NCBI GenBank assembly: GCA_029210745.1
Contig: JARGFI010000001.1
Span: 1 to 64,000, forward strand
Direction: 5' to 3'
Source of the DNA: Desulfuromonadales bacterium
Lineage (GTDB): Bacteria > Desulfobacterota > Desulfuromonadia > Desulfuromonadales > JAHYIW01
Length of the DNA stretch: 64,000 nucleotides
A program made the position numbers and the translations under genes. Positions 1 through 8,695 of this stretch are shown piece by piece (within the stretch, counting starts at the first letter, position 1; every line of letters begins with the position of its first letter). Under the pieces are notes generated by a model. The model searched no databases. It was not told the DNA's origin and worked only from the letters and a program-made list of their open reading frames with translations.

Positions 1-277
1 CCACTTTGATACCGCATCGGGGGCAGTCAACACGCCGCATGGCATACAGAAAGAATACGGCAATGCCCCACAACGGCACAAACTCAAAGCGCCTGACCAC
101 CAAGGTGTCATAGCCAGGGCCGGGGTTTCCGCAAACCGAACAAAGAGGGCGACTCCCCTTACGAGGTCGGATTTCGATTTCAAGGAGCAATCGCGCGGCC
201 TTCTCAACCAGATGGATGGAGCCGAACACAAAACCATGGTGAAATTGAACCCGATTCAGTATAGACTTGAGCAGCAT
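1..277 (-). CDS. ISL3-family transposase, N-terminal part (truncated by window edge)
   Basis: Reverse-strand translation from ATG at 277: MLLKSILNRVQFHHGFVFGSIHLVEKAARLLLEIEIRPRKGSRPLCSVCGNPGPGYDTLVVRRFEFVPLWGIAVFFLYAMRRVDCPRCGIKV..., with the CxxC...CPRCG zinc-finger arrangement of ISL3 transposases. Not in the ORF track because it runs off the window. Confidence 0.8.
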   Translation of the reverse strand, partial: MLLKSILNRVQFHHGFVFGSIHLVEKAARLLLEIEIRPRKGSRPLCSVCGNPGPGYDTLVVRRFEFVPLWGIAVFFLYAMRRVDCPRCGIKV

Positions 278-422
278 CCCGTTTTCCTTTCCAGCACTGG
301 ATTTTTTGGTCGAAACCCATACTGCCCGATTTGAGGACGGGATGCTCTTATTTTTTCACTAACCGGGTAGCTGCTCAGGCCTCTATGTCCTGAAATCTAC
401 CCACAGATTCTGCGGAAGAACC
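1..422 (-). mobile_element. Partial ISL3-like insertion sequence; putative terminal inverted repeat near 397-422
   Basis: Transposase start at 277; reverse complement of the outer end reads GGTTCTTCCGCAGAATCTGTGGGTAGA, resembling ISL3-family termini (from memory). The other end lies outside the window. Confidence 0.55.
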
Positions 423-545
423 GCATTTGCTGTACCACTTTTAAAGTTGTTATAAATTAACCGGTTATGCAAACGGCTCCGGTCAGGTACGTCAGAATAT
501 CGACACCACGCGTCGCATGGCAGATAATTTTGACGCGCGAGCCGT

Positions 546-1163
546 TCAGGGGATTGGTGTCTGTGGTAAGGAGTGACCATTGATTTCCAGAAACTGTGCC
601 GTCAATCGATAGGTAATCCCCCACAGAACCTTGTGCTTTGGACCAAGGATGTCAAGCGCCGGACGCTCGAAACGGGCACCGCGAAAATGAACGGTGGTCA
701 TGCGTCGCCGGGCAGGATCAAGAAGGTCTCGGCACGAAATCCAGAAGGCCTGGTGAACCTCGGCGTTCAGTTGCAGTGACGCGCTCAACGGCAGGGGGAG
801 GAGATAAACGAAACAGCAGACGATAATCGACAGGTGTGCTCCGGCAAGGTCATCAAGTCTGCCAAGAAAGGTCGCATTGCGCAGATCCAGCCCGGTCTCT
901 TCCAGTGTTTCGCGCTCAGCGGCAAAGCGCGCATGATCATCATCAACTTCAATATGTCCACCGGGAAAAGCGATGTCGCCCGACCAGGGGTCCGCGTCGC
1001 AGTGCGAACGCAGGATATAGAAGATTTCCGGTCCGTCGGGCGTTTCTCGCAGAATACAGGCGACTGCCGCATGGCGGTAGCCGGGGTAATCCTCCATCCG
1101 GGTAACACGGGGACGGTGCCTGCGCAAGGAATTTTCAAGCTTACTGAGGTTGATCATCGACAA
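546..1163 (-). CDS. NUDIX hydrolase (CoA pyrophosphatase-like)
   Basis: GDIAFPGGHIEVDDDHARFAAERETLEETGL NUDIX-box-like motif. Confidence 0.85.
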   Translation of the reverse strand: MSMINLSKLENSLRRHRPRVTRMEDYPGYRHAAVACILRETPDGPEIFYILRSHCDADPWSGDIAFPGGHIEVDDDHARFAAERETLEETGLDLRNATFLGRLDDLAGAHLSIIVCCFVYLLPLPLSASLQLNAEVHQAFWISCRDLLDPARRRMTTVHFRGARFERPALDILGPKHKVLWGITYRLTAQFLEINGHSLPQTPIP

Positions 1164-1204
1164 TGACCGAAATTAATCCGTTTGTTTGGCTGCCAGAAAG
1201 AGAG

Positions 1205-1804
1205 TCAATATCCCGGTGGGGTGCGCCACCAGAAAGGTGAATAGGGATAGTAAAGATCCGGATCATAGGGGTTGTGCCGCAGATAGTCGCGACGGTCAAA
1301 GGGTACCGGCGCAAGAAATCCGCTATTTGGTGGCAGGGCGTACCGATAGGGGGTTTCCCAAAGATAAATATTGTCAATCGACAGCACCGGGTAGGTGTAG
1401 TCGATCTCCCCGAGGGGTTTGGTTTTGCGTCCCTGTACAGTTGCTACCAGGGTTACAAAGCGCCCCGGAGCGAAGAGTGCCGGATCAAGAAAACGGTCGG
1501 TTCGCGACAGAAATCGTCCGCTGTTCGCGTCGGTATAGACCGGCTCACCGGTGAAATCGAGCCCGTAGCTGAAGATCTCAAGGGTGGTGCCTTCGCGTGC
1601 CAGTTCAATATCGACCACCAGTCCACCCAGGAGCAGGGTTTGTCCGAGATACTGATCGGGATTATTTTTGATGGCAGTGAAATCCAGATTCCGGTGCGCT
1701 TTGGCTCGCGCCGCCGAGGGGATAACGTGGGTGCAACCGGGCATTAACAGAATCGCAAGCATCAGGCAGATAACGAAGAGCTGGGGCCGGATTGAGCTAC
1801 GCAT
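1205..1804 (-). CDS. Slp family outer-membrane lipoprotein
   Basis: Lipobox LLMPGC; DPDQYLG..LLLGG and RFVTLVATVQG patterns typical of Slp. The ORF extends to 1867; the start at 1804 gives a better signal peptide. Confidence 0.75.
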   Translation of the reverse strand: MRSSIRPQLFVICLMLAILLMPGCTHVIPSAARAKAHRNLDFTAIKNNPDQYLGQTLLLGGLVVDIELAREGTTLEIFSYGLDFTGEPVYTDANSGRFLSRTDRFLDPALFAPGRFVTLVATVQGRKTKPLGEIDYTYPVLSIDNIYLWETPYRYALPPNSGFLAPVPFDRRDYLRHNPYDPDLYYPYSPFWWRTPPGY

Positions 1805-1983
1805 AGGAACCTCCCGCAGAGCGCTGGTAGTGTGGAACCGTACTGTCCTCGACATGAAAGATAACATGCTGAAATTTCAGATGATTATATCCCATATGGA
1901 GCGATATTCAAGTTTAAAATAGGTTGACCGTAGATCGTTCCCTCTGCTATCTTTCCGGGCACCTTTCAACCCCAAGGTGACCA

Positions 1984-2439
1984 ATGACAAAAATTGACTT
2001 CATCAAACTGAAAAAACCTGAGAAGGCCATCCATCTGTGTCGGCTGGCGACGGAATTCCTGTCTGCCGGGCACCGGGTACGGGTGATGGTTCAGGATGAA
2101 AATCAGGCCGTGACCCTCGATCGTTTCATGTGGACCTGGAAGAAAGACACGTTCCTCCCCCACGCTTACGACAACGGTTCAGTGGAGTGCCTTGACGAAC
2201 CGGTGGTGATTGTGTGCAGTGAACGCAATCCGAACGGCGCACGCATCCTGGTCATGGGTTCTCCCTGTTCCGTCGACTTTTTGCGCCAGTTTCATCAGGC
2301 GATCGATTTTGCCGAACTCTATGACGACGCGCTGGCACAGGCGGCACGCGACCGCTACGCCCGTTACCGGGAGGTGGGGTTCGTCACCGGAATGCGCAGC
2401 GTAGCTGACGGTGCCAACCCGAAAGCGGACAGGCAATAA
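1984..2439 (+). CDS. holC: DNA polymerase III chi subunit
   Basis: 151 aa; IDFIKLKKPEKAIHLCRLATEFLSAGHRVRVMVQDENQAVTLDRFMWTWKKDTFLPH is HolC-like. Confidence 0.8.
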   Translation: MTKIDFIKLKKPEKAIHLCRLATEFLSAGHRVRVMVQDENQAVTLDRFMWTWKKDTFLPHAYDNGSVECLDEPVVIVCSERNPNGARILVMGSPCSVDFLRQFHQAIDFAELYDDALAQAARDRYARYREVGFVTGMRSVADGANPKADRQ

Positions 2440-2440
2440 T

Positions 2441-3217
2441 ATGAAACAATACTTTCCCCGCATCAAGGTTGTCCTCGTCGGCGCGCAGGGGCCGCTCAAT
2501 ATCGGCTCGGTGTGTCGCGCGATGGGCAATTTCGGTTTCAGTGAACTGCGCCTGGTCGCACCGGAGACCGATCATCTTGCCAACGATGCGCGACAGATGG
2601 CGGTCAAGGCGAAAGATATCCTTGAAGGGGCCCGCATCTATCCTGATCTGGCTGCGGCGCTGGCCGACTGTTCCTTTGCCATCGGCACCACCCGGCGCTT
2701 TGGCAAATACCGCGAAGATCTCTACGCTCCCGACGCTGCCGCCGAGGCGCTGGTCGCCCGCCCCGCCGAGGAAACGCTCGCCCTCGTTTTCGGGCGCGAG
2801 GACCACGGTCTCTTTACCGGGGAACTCGACCTCTGCCAGCGCACCTTGACGATTCCCACCAATGATGACATGCCCTCGATGAATCTGGCCCAGGCGGTGT
2901 CGCTCTGTCTCTATGAAGTGACCAGGGCCGCCCGCAGAGCGTCAACCACGATCGATGATGAAACGAACGGCAAGAAGCTGGCGAGCAATGAGACGCTGGA
3001 AAGTATGTTCTTTCACATGCGCCGCTCCCTCGTCGAGGCCGGCTATCTCGACCCGGTCAACCCCGACCATATCCTGCGCGGCTTTCGGCGCATCTTTGGC
3101 CGGGCCGGGTTGAACGATCGCGAAGTACGCATCCTCCACGGGCTCTGGAGTCGCATCGACTGGCTCGAAGGGGAACGGCGCAAACTGACGGAACGACTGA
3201 GGAACAATGATGAATGA
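2441..3217 (+). CDS. trmJ: tRNA/rRNA methyltransferase, TrmJ-like (SPOUT)
   Basis: VVLVGAQGPLNIGSVCRAMGNFGFSELRLV...LVFGREDHGLF...IPTNDDMPSMNLAQAVSLCLYE. Confidence 0.85.
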   Translation: MKQYFPRIKVVLVGAQGPLNIGSVCRAMGNFGFSELRLVAPETDHLANDARQMAVKAKDILEGARIYPDLAAALADCSFAIGTTRRFGKYREDLYAPDAAAEALVARPAEETLALVFGREDHGLFTGELDLCQRTLTIPTNDDMPSMNLAQAVSLCLYEVTRAARRASTTIDDETNGKKLASNETLESMFFHMRRSLVEAGYLDPVNPDHILRGFRRIFGRAGLNDREVRILHGLWSRIDWLEGERRKLTERLRNNDE

Positions 3218-3605
3218 GACGCCGGTGTTCCGGACGATAGCGCTCAACGGCGGCCTGACGTTGCAGGTGGTCGATCATTCGAACCGTTATTTCGGCGATT
3301 ATCACCGCATCAAGCTGGTCATCAGCTGCGAGCTTCCGTTGACCGCTGCGAGCATCCCCGAAGCGTGGCGCGAGCGTGCTGCCGAAGTACGTGAACGGCT
3401 CGGCGAGTCACTTCATTTTGAGCGCTCGATGGAACGCATGGGGGTGGCCGGGGACGCTGTCGCCGCCGTCAAGGAGGAGATGCTCGCGAGCTTTCTGACC
3501 TCCACCGGGCATTATCTTGCCCGCCCGGCGTTTGTTGCCCGTCTGGTTGCAGATAAGCTGGGCAAGAAAGATACATCGCAGCGGCGTTTTACGTTGATTA
3601 AGTAG
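3207..3605 (+). CDS. Conserved hypothetical protein
   Basis: 132 aa ORF overlapping the trmJ end by a few bases, same strand. Confidence 0.6.
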   Translation: MMNETPVFRTIALNGGLTLQVVDHSNRYFGDYHRIKLVISCELPLTAASIPEAWRERAAEVRERLGESLHFERSMERMGVAGDAVAAVKEEMLASFLTSTGHYLARPAFVARLVADKLGKKDTSQRRFTLIK

Positions 3606-3619
3606 AAAATAATTTCACC

Positions 3620-3797
3620 ACGAAGGGCACGAAGAGGGTCAAGGGCTTTGGGGCTTTGGTTTAAATCAAAAAGCAAGTCTTTGACACTGACCTTTAAGTG
3701 TTTTCTTCGTGATCTTCGTGTTCTCCAGTGAGCGCAGCGAACGGGTGGTAAGAAAGATCTTAATGTTTAGCGCAGTGAACAGGTGGTAAAAAGAGAT
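3620..3797. repeat. Intergenic repeats: imperfect inverted repeat (CACGAAGGGCACGAAGA / TCTTCGTGATCTTCGTG) plus a direct repeat (3731-3758 and 3769-3797)
   Basis: AGCGCAGCGAACGGGTGGTAAGAAAGAT versus AGCGCAGTGAACAGGTGGTAAAAAGAGAT read directly from sequence. Confidence 0.7.
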
Positions 3798-5089
3798 TGA
3801 TGATCGAGCTGACCATTGACCGCCTCACCAACGGCGGGCGCGGCTGCGGCAGATATGACGGCAAGACCGTCTTCGTGCCGTTGACGGCGCCGGGGGATAC
3901 GGTGCGCTGCCGGATCGTCACGGCGAAGAAGCGTTACGCCGAGGCCGAGCTGGTCGAGGTATTGTCGACCGCTGCCGACCGGATTGCGCCGGTCTGCGCA
4001 TATTTCGGCGACTGTGGCGGTTGCCAGTGGCAGTTTCTGCCCTATGCCGCCCAGCTCGACGCCAAGGTACAGATTTTCACCGAGCTGCTCACCCGTCAGG
4101 CAGGCATCGCTGATGTCTCGTTGTGCGCCCCGCTCAGCGCCCCTGATCCCTGGCACTATCGCGGTCGCGCCCAATTCAAGTGTCATGCAACCGCCGCCGG
4201 TCTGGCTATCGGTTTCTACCGTCGCAACAGTCATCACGTGGTCGCCATCGACACCTGCCCGATCCTCGCTGACCGTCTCAATCAGGCGCTGGCTTTGCTG
4301 CGGCAGCACCTGCCGTCCGCACCTGCTGCGCGCCAGATCTCTCAGATCGATGTCCAGGTCGGCGCCGATGGCCGTCTGCGCGTAACGCTGATCTTTCAGG
4401 GGGAAGCGCCTGATCGGCTGCTCTCCTTTCTGACGCCGCTCTTTGCCGCCGAGAAGATCGCGCTGGCGATTCAGTACGGGCACAAAACGGCTTTGAAGGT
4501 GGCGGCGGATGAGGACGATCTCTTTATCACGGTTGCTGAACCGCCCCTGGAACTGCGCTATCGGACCGGTGGCTTTGTGCAGGTCAATCAGGCGCAGAAC
4601 CGGCAGTTGGTGGTACAGATGCTGCGCGACGCGGGCGATCTGCGCGGTCGGCGGGTGCTTGATCTCTACTGCGGGATCGGCAACTTTTCGCTGCCGCTGG
4701 CCCGGCGGGCCGGGCAGGTGGTGGGGGTGGAGGAGTATGGACCGGCGATTGCTGATGCGCAACGTAATGCCGCTCAGGCTCGGCTAAACAATTGTTCTTT
4801 TCATGCGCGGGATGCCGTTGGAGCTGCAATAGCCCTGTGGGGGGACGGTTTCGATCTGGTGCTGCTCGATCCGCCGCGCTCCGGCGCGGCCGAGGTGGTG
4901 CCGGAGCTAGTGCGTCTGCGACCGTCGCGCATCATTTATGTGTCGTGCGATCCGGCGACGTTGGCGCGCGATCTGAAGGTGCTGATCAAGGGCGGTTACC
5001 GGCTGGTTGCAACGCGGGTCGTCGATATGTTTCCGCAGACGTTTCATATCGAGTCGATTTCAGTGCTGGAACGGGTCGCCGACCGATGA
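3797..5089 (+). CDS. Class I SAM-dependent RNA methyltransferase (RumA/RlmD-like, TRAM domain)
   Basis: N-terminal TRAM-like region, FeS cysteines CAYFGDCGGCQWQ, VLDLYCGIGNFSLPLA, LLDPPRSGA, YVSCDPATLARD. Confidence 0.88.
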   Translation: MMIELTIDRLTNGGRGCGRYDGKTVFVPLTAPGDTVRCRIVTAKKRYAEAELVEVLSTAADRIAPVCAYFGDCGGCQWQFLPYAAQLDAKVQIFTELLTRQAGIADVSLCAPLSAPDPWHYRGRAQFKCHATAAGLAIGFYRRNSHHVVAIDTCPILADRLNQALALLRQHLPSAPAARQISQIDVQVGADGRLRVTLIFQGEAPDRLLSFLTPLFAAEKIALAIQYGHKTALKVAADEDDLFITVAEPPLELRYRTGGFVQVNQAQNRQLVVQMLRDAGDLRGRRVLDLYCGIGNFSLPLARRAGQVVGVEEYGPAIADAQRNAAQARLNNCSFHARDAVGAAIALWGDGFDLVLLDPPRSGAAEVVPELVRLRPSRIIYVSCDPATLARDLKVLIKGGYRLVATRVVDMFPQTFHIESISVLERVADR

Positions 5090-5145
5090 ATAAATCGCGC
5101 TCGCACGGGGGGCGCTATTGTGGTCATGACGAAAGGACGCAATCG

Positions 5146-6531
5146 ATGAGCAACACGCAAACGCGCGGCCAGTGGGCGTCGCGCCTGGGTTTTATCCTCG
5201 CCGCCGCCGGCAGTGCTATTGGTCTCGGCAATATCTGGAAATTCCCCTATATCACCGGTCAGAACGGCGGCGGTGCCTTCGTTCTGGTTTATCTGCTGTG
5301 CATCGCCCTGATCGGCCTGCCGATCATGATTTCAGAGCTGATGCTCGGTCGTCACACGCGTAAAGATGCGGTCGGGGCCTTCATCTCCCTGGAGGGGAAA
5401 GGGACGCCCTGGCAACTGGCGGGGTGGGTCAGTGTGGCGGCCGCGTTCATCATCCTCTCATATTACTCGGTCGTTGCCGGCTGGACCCTCGACTACGTCT
5501 GGCGCGCCCTCCAGGGCGCCTTTGTCGGCCAATCCGCCGCCGCGATCGAACAACAGTTCGACGGCCTGATCGGGGACGGCGCGCGCCAGATCATCTGCCA
5601 CCTGGGGTTTATCGCCCTCAGTCTCGCGATCGTTATCGGTGGGGTGCACAAAGGAATTGAACGCTGGAGCAAAATTCTCATGCCGGTCCTCTTTGCTCTG
5701 CTCCTCCTCCTTTTTGTCAACGGCCTGCTCAGCGCCGGAGCTGCCGAGGGGCTGCGCTTCATGTTCTATCCCGATTTCAGTAAGCTGACCCCCGCCTCGG
5801 TGCTGGAGGCGATGGGGCATTCCTTTTACACCCTGTCGCTGGGGATGGCGATCATCATCACCTACGGTTCTTATCTCGATAACGATGCCAACCTGGTCGG
5901 GGCCGGCGTGCGAGTCGCCCTGCTCGACACCGCTATTGCCCTGATGGCCGGGCTGGCGATCTTTCCGATCGTCTTCGCGGTCGGCATGGAACCCTCCGCC
6001 GGACCGGGACTGGTTTTCAAAACCATCCCGATCGTCTTTGCGCAGCTCCCCGGCGGGTACCTCCTGGCGATCCTCTTTTTTCTGCTCATCGCCTTCGCCG
6101 CCCTGACCAGCACCATTTCGCTGCTCGAAGCCCAGGTCGCCTACCTGATCGATGAACGGGGCTGGGGACGGAAAAAAGCGACCACCTTTCTGGCGCTCCT
6201 CTGTTTTGTCGTCGGCATTCCGTCGGCCCTGTCGTACAACGTTCTGGGCAGCTGGACCCTCCTCGGGGAGCGGACTTTTTTTGACAGTATCGACCTGATC
6301 GCCTCCAACTATCTGCTGCCGTTTTCCGGCCTGCTGATCGCCCTTTATGTCGGCTGGTTCTGGAAAGGAGAGGCCGAAAAAGAGGAACTGCGGGCGGGCA
6401 ACGCGCCCTGGGTCTACCCGGTCTGGCATTTCATGATCCGCTACGTTTCCCCGCTGGCGGTGGCGATGGTCCTCTACGCCAAGATCAAGGAATCGGGGTT
6501 GTTCACCTATCTGGCCACCCTGTTCAGTTAA
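5146..6531 (+). CDS. Sodium-dependent transporter (neurotransmitter:sodium symporter family)
   Basis: RGQWASRLGFILAAAGSAIGLGNIWKFPYITGQNGGGAF. The ORF call from 4792 includes a spurious N-terminal extension. Confidence 0.9.
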   Translation: MSNTQTRGQWASRLGFILAAAGSAIGLGNIWKFPYITGQNGGGAFVLVYLLCIALIGLPIMISELMLGRHTRKDAVGAFISLEGKGTPWQLAGWVSVAAAFIILSYYSVVAGWTLDYVWRALQGAFVGQSAAAIEQQFDGLIGDGARQIICHLGFIALSLAIVIGGVHKGIERWSKILMPVLFALLLLLFVNGLLSAGAAEGLRFMFYPDFSKLTPASVLEAMGHSFYTLSLGMAIIITYGSYLDNDANLVGAGVRVALLDTAIALMAGLAIFPIVFAVGMEPSAGPGLVFKTIPIVFAQLPGGYLLAILFFLLIAFAALTSTISLLEAQVAYLIDERGWGRKKATTFLALLCFVVGIPSALSYNVLGSWTLLGERTFFDSIDLIASNYLLPFSGLLIALYVGWFWKGEAEKEELRAGNAPWVYPVWHFMIRYVSPLAVAMVLYAKIKESGLFTYLATLFS

Positions 6532-6587
6532 CGCGCCTTTCCCGATCAAGGCGCGGCATACCGCCGTCATTCAGAAAGGACGCAGCG

Positions 6588-6998
6588 ATGAAATTGCTGA
6601 TGATCTACACCACGCGTTTTGCCTATCATCCCGCCCATAAAACCCTTGCGGAGGAACCCGAATGCACCCAGCCGGGGGAGGTTCATGACGCACTGATCGG
6701 ACTGATCCACGCCGAGGCGCAAGACACCGCAGATGCAGCGAAGGTCGAGAAAAAACTGGTCAAGAATCTCAAGTGGGGTGCGCGTAAAAACGACACCACT
6801 ACCATCGTGCTGCACAGCTTCTCTCACCTGGCCGAAACCAAAGCCGACGCGGCCTTCACCAAAGAGCTCCTCAATCAGGCCGCGACCCGTCTGAAGAGTG
6901 CCGACTATCAGGTGCAGCAGACCCCGTTCGGCTACTTTCTCGACCTTGATCTACAGGCTCCGGGGGTATCCGCCGCGCGGATTTTTGCTTCTTTCTGA
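6588..6998 (+). CDS. Stand-alone archaeal-type threonyl-tRNA synthetase editing domain protein (tRNA-Thr_ED-like)
   Basis: 136 aa; MKLLMIYTTRFAYHPAHKTL...NTTTIVLHSFSHLAETKA...LKSADYQVQQTPFGYFLDLDLQAPG resembles the archaeal ThrRS N-terminal editing domain. Confidence 0.7.
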   Translation: MKLLMIYTTRFAYHPAHKTLAEEPECTQPGEVHDALIGLIHAEAQDTADAAKVEKKLVKNLKWGARKNDTTTIVLHSFSHLAETKADAAFTKELLNQAATRLKSADYQVQQTPFGYFLDLDLQAPGVSAARIFASF

Positions 6999-7114
6999 AC
7001 CAGGGCCGCGTTTCTTGCTCGATGTGACGGCCAGATCGTTTGAATCTTTTTGTTTGTTGGCCGGGGGTGTGCTACTTAAGGACTCACGTTTTTTTTATGT
7101 GAGGGGGTGTGAAA

Positions 7115-7438
7115 ATGACTTTGAGAACTTTTTGAAGACCGGTCAACTGAGTGAACACAGCGCCCACGCTGATGAGGTTCAACGTTGCTCGAAGCGGCCA
7201 GGCGCAATATCACTGATGCGAAAGTTGCGGCAATAAGTCTGGAGACTCGTTTTGACGTCGCCTATAAACGCGCATGGTGGTTCTGGACGCCCTGAGGCGC
7301 AAGCGAAACGTTGCCGATTATCTTGGCGGCTACGTCGATCAAACTGCTCTCGACAGTTGTATTGATGAAGCTGAATTATTGTTGAACGATGTCGAAGTCT
7401 GGATCGCCGAGCATCGAAAAGAACTCCTATCCTCGTGA
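7115..7438 (+). pseudogene. Degraded HEPN-domain-like small protein
   Basis: Protein pieces in different frames: ENFLKTGQLSEHSAHADEVQR / LLEAARRNITDAKVAAISLETRFDVAYK / MVVLDALRRKRNVADYLGGYVDQTALDSCIDEAELLLNDVEVWIAEHRKELLSS. Colinear with a known small HEPN-like family but with frameshifts and an apparent internal deletion. Confidence 0.7.
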
Positions 7439-8695
7439 ATGATAAGAAAGTCTATGCGTTTCATCCATACCTCCGATATTCATCTCGGCAAAACCTACCG
7501 CAACTCCCAAGGTGAAGCCGAACGCTACAATGACTTCTTCACCTGCCTGGACGGGATCGTCGCCGACGCCGTCAAAGAACAGGTCGATGCGGTGCTGATC
7601 GGCGGCGACCTGTTTCACGTCGGTCAGATTCTGCCGAAAACCTTCGCCAAAACCATCGCAGCACTGCAACCGCTCAAGGACGCCGCTATCCCCTGTATCG
7701 CCATTGAAGGCAACCACGACTGGATTCACCGCCGCGACAGCATCTCGTGGATGGAGGCGCTGTCGCAGATGGGCTACATCAAACTGTTGCGCCCGTCCCG
7801 CACCGAGGATGGCGGCTACCGCTTCGATAGATTTGATGAAGAGACCGGCAGGGGCGGACATATCGAGATCGGCGGTGTCAATATCTACGGTCTCGGTTAT
7901 ATCGGCGCGCAGGCGGGGAGCCATGTCGCGCGCATCTGTGACGCGGTGACGAGCGAACGTAACCTGTTACTGTTTCATGTCGGTATCTGGACCTTTTCGC
8001 CGGTGGAGATCGGCAATATGCAGCCGGATGAGTCGCACCCCCTGGCGGAAACGTTCAACTATGTGGCTCTCGGCCACGGACATAAGCCGTATATCGTCGC
8101 TACGCCGGAAGGCAACCCCTACGCCTATAATCCCGGTGCGCCGGAACGGGTCAATTTCGGCGAACAGAAGTATGCCAAAGGCTACTACCTGGTGACCGTC
8201 ACGGACGCTGATTTCTCCGCCGAGTTCAAACCGACAACACCCCGGCCGATGGTTGTTGCGACTGTCAATCTGGAAGGGGCGGGCAACGTCGAGGAGGCGC
8301 TGGAGCGGTTCACCGCCAAGGTCAGGGAAAATCTGCCGGAAGGAGACGCCCGGCGGCCGCTGCTGGAACTGAAGCTGGTCGGCAAGGTGGCTTTTCATCC
8401 CTTTGAACTGGGGCGAGAGCGCTTGCGGATCGCTATCCATGAAATCTCCGATCCACTGCATGTCGAGATCAAAAATCATCTGTCGATGGTCAGTCATTCC
8501 GGTGCGGGGGATATCTCCAGGAAGAGCCTGGAAGAAATCGAAAATGAAGTCCTGCACGATCTGATCAAGACCGGCAGCGACTATCAGGGGCGTGAGGAAG
8601 AGCTGATTCGACTTTCCATCGCCCTGAAAAACGCTGTCCAAAAGGGCGTCGATGGCGACGAGCTGCTCGCCATTCTTGATGCGCGGAGGGATTGA
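7439..8695 (+). CDS. Metallophosphoesterase, Mre11/SbcD-like nuclease
   Basis: MRFIHTSDIHLGKTYRN, IGGDLFH, EGNHDWIH, LGHGHKP phosphoesterase motifs; ATGA overlap with an SMC-like gene. Confidence 0.85.
   Translation: MIRKSMRFIHTSDIHLGKTYRNSQGEAERYNDFFTCLDGIVADAVKEQVDAVLIGGDLFHVGQILPKTFAKTIAALQPLKDAAIPCIAIEGNHDWIHRRDSISWMEALSQMGYIKLLRPSRTEDGGYRFDRFDEETGRGGHIEIGGVNIYGLGYIGAQAGSHVARICDAVTSERNLLLFHVGIWTFSPVEIGNMQPDESHPLAETFNYVALGHGHKPYIVATPEGNPYAYNPGAPERVNFGEQKYAKGYYLVTVTDADFSAEFKPTTPRPMVVATVNLEGAGNVEEALERFTAKVRENLPEGDARRPLLELKLVGKVAFHPFELGRERLRIAIHEISDPLHVEIKNHLSMVSHSGAGDISRKSLEEIENEVLHDLIKTGSDYQGREEELIRLSIALKNAVQKGVDGDELLAILDARRD

Noticed and set aside
4792-5145. N-terminal extension of the sodium symporter ORF
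   Set aside because: It overlaps the C-terminus of the RumA-like methyltransferase in another frame; the family start matches ATG at 5146.
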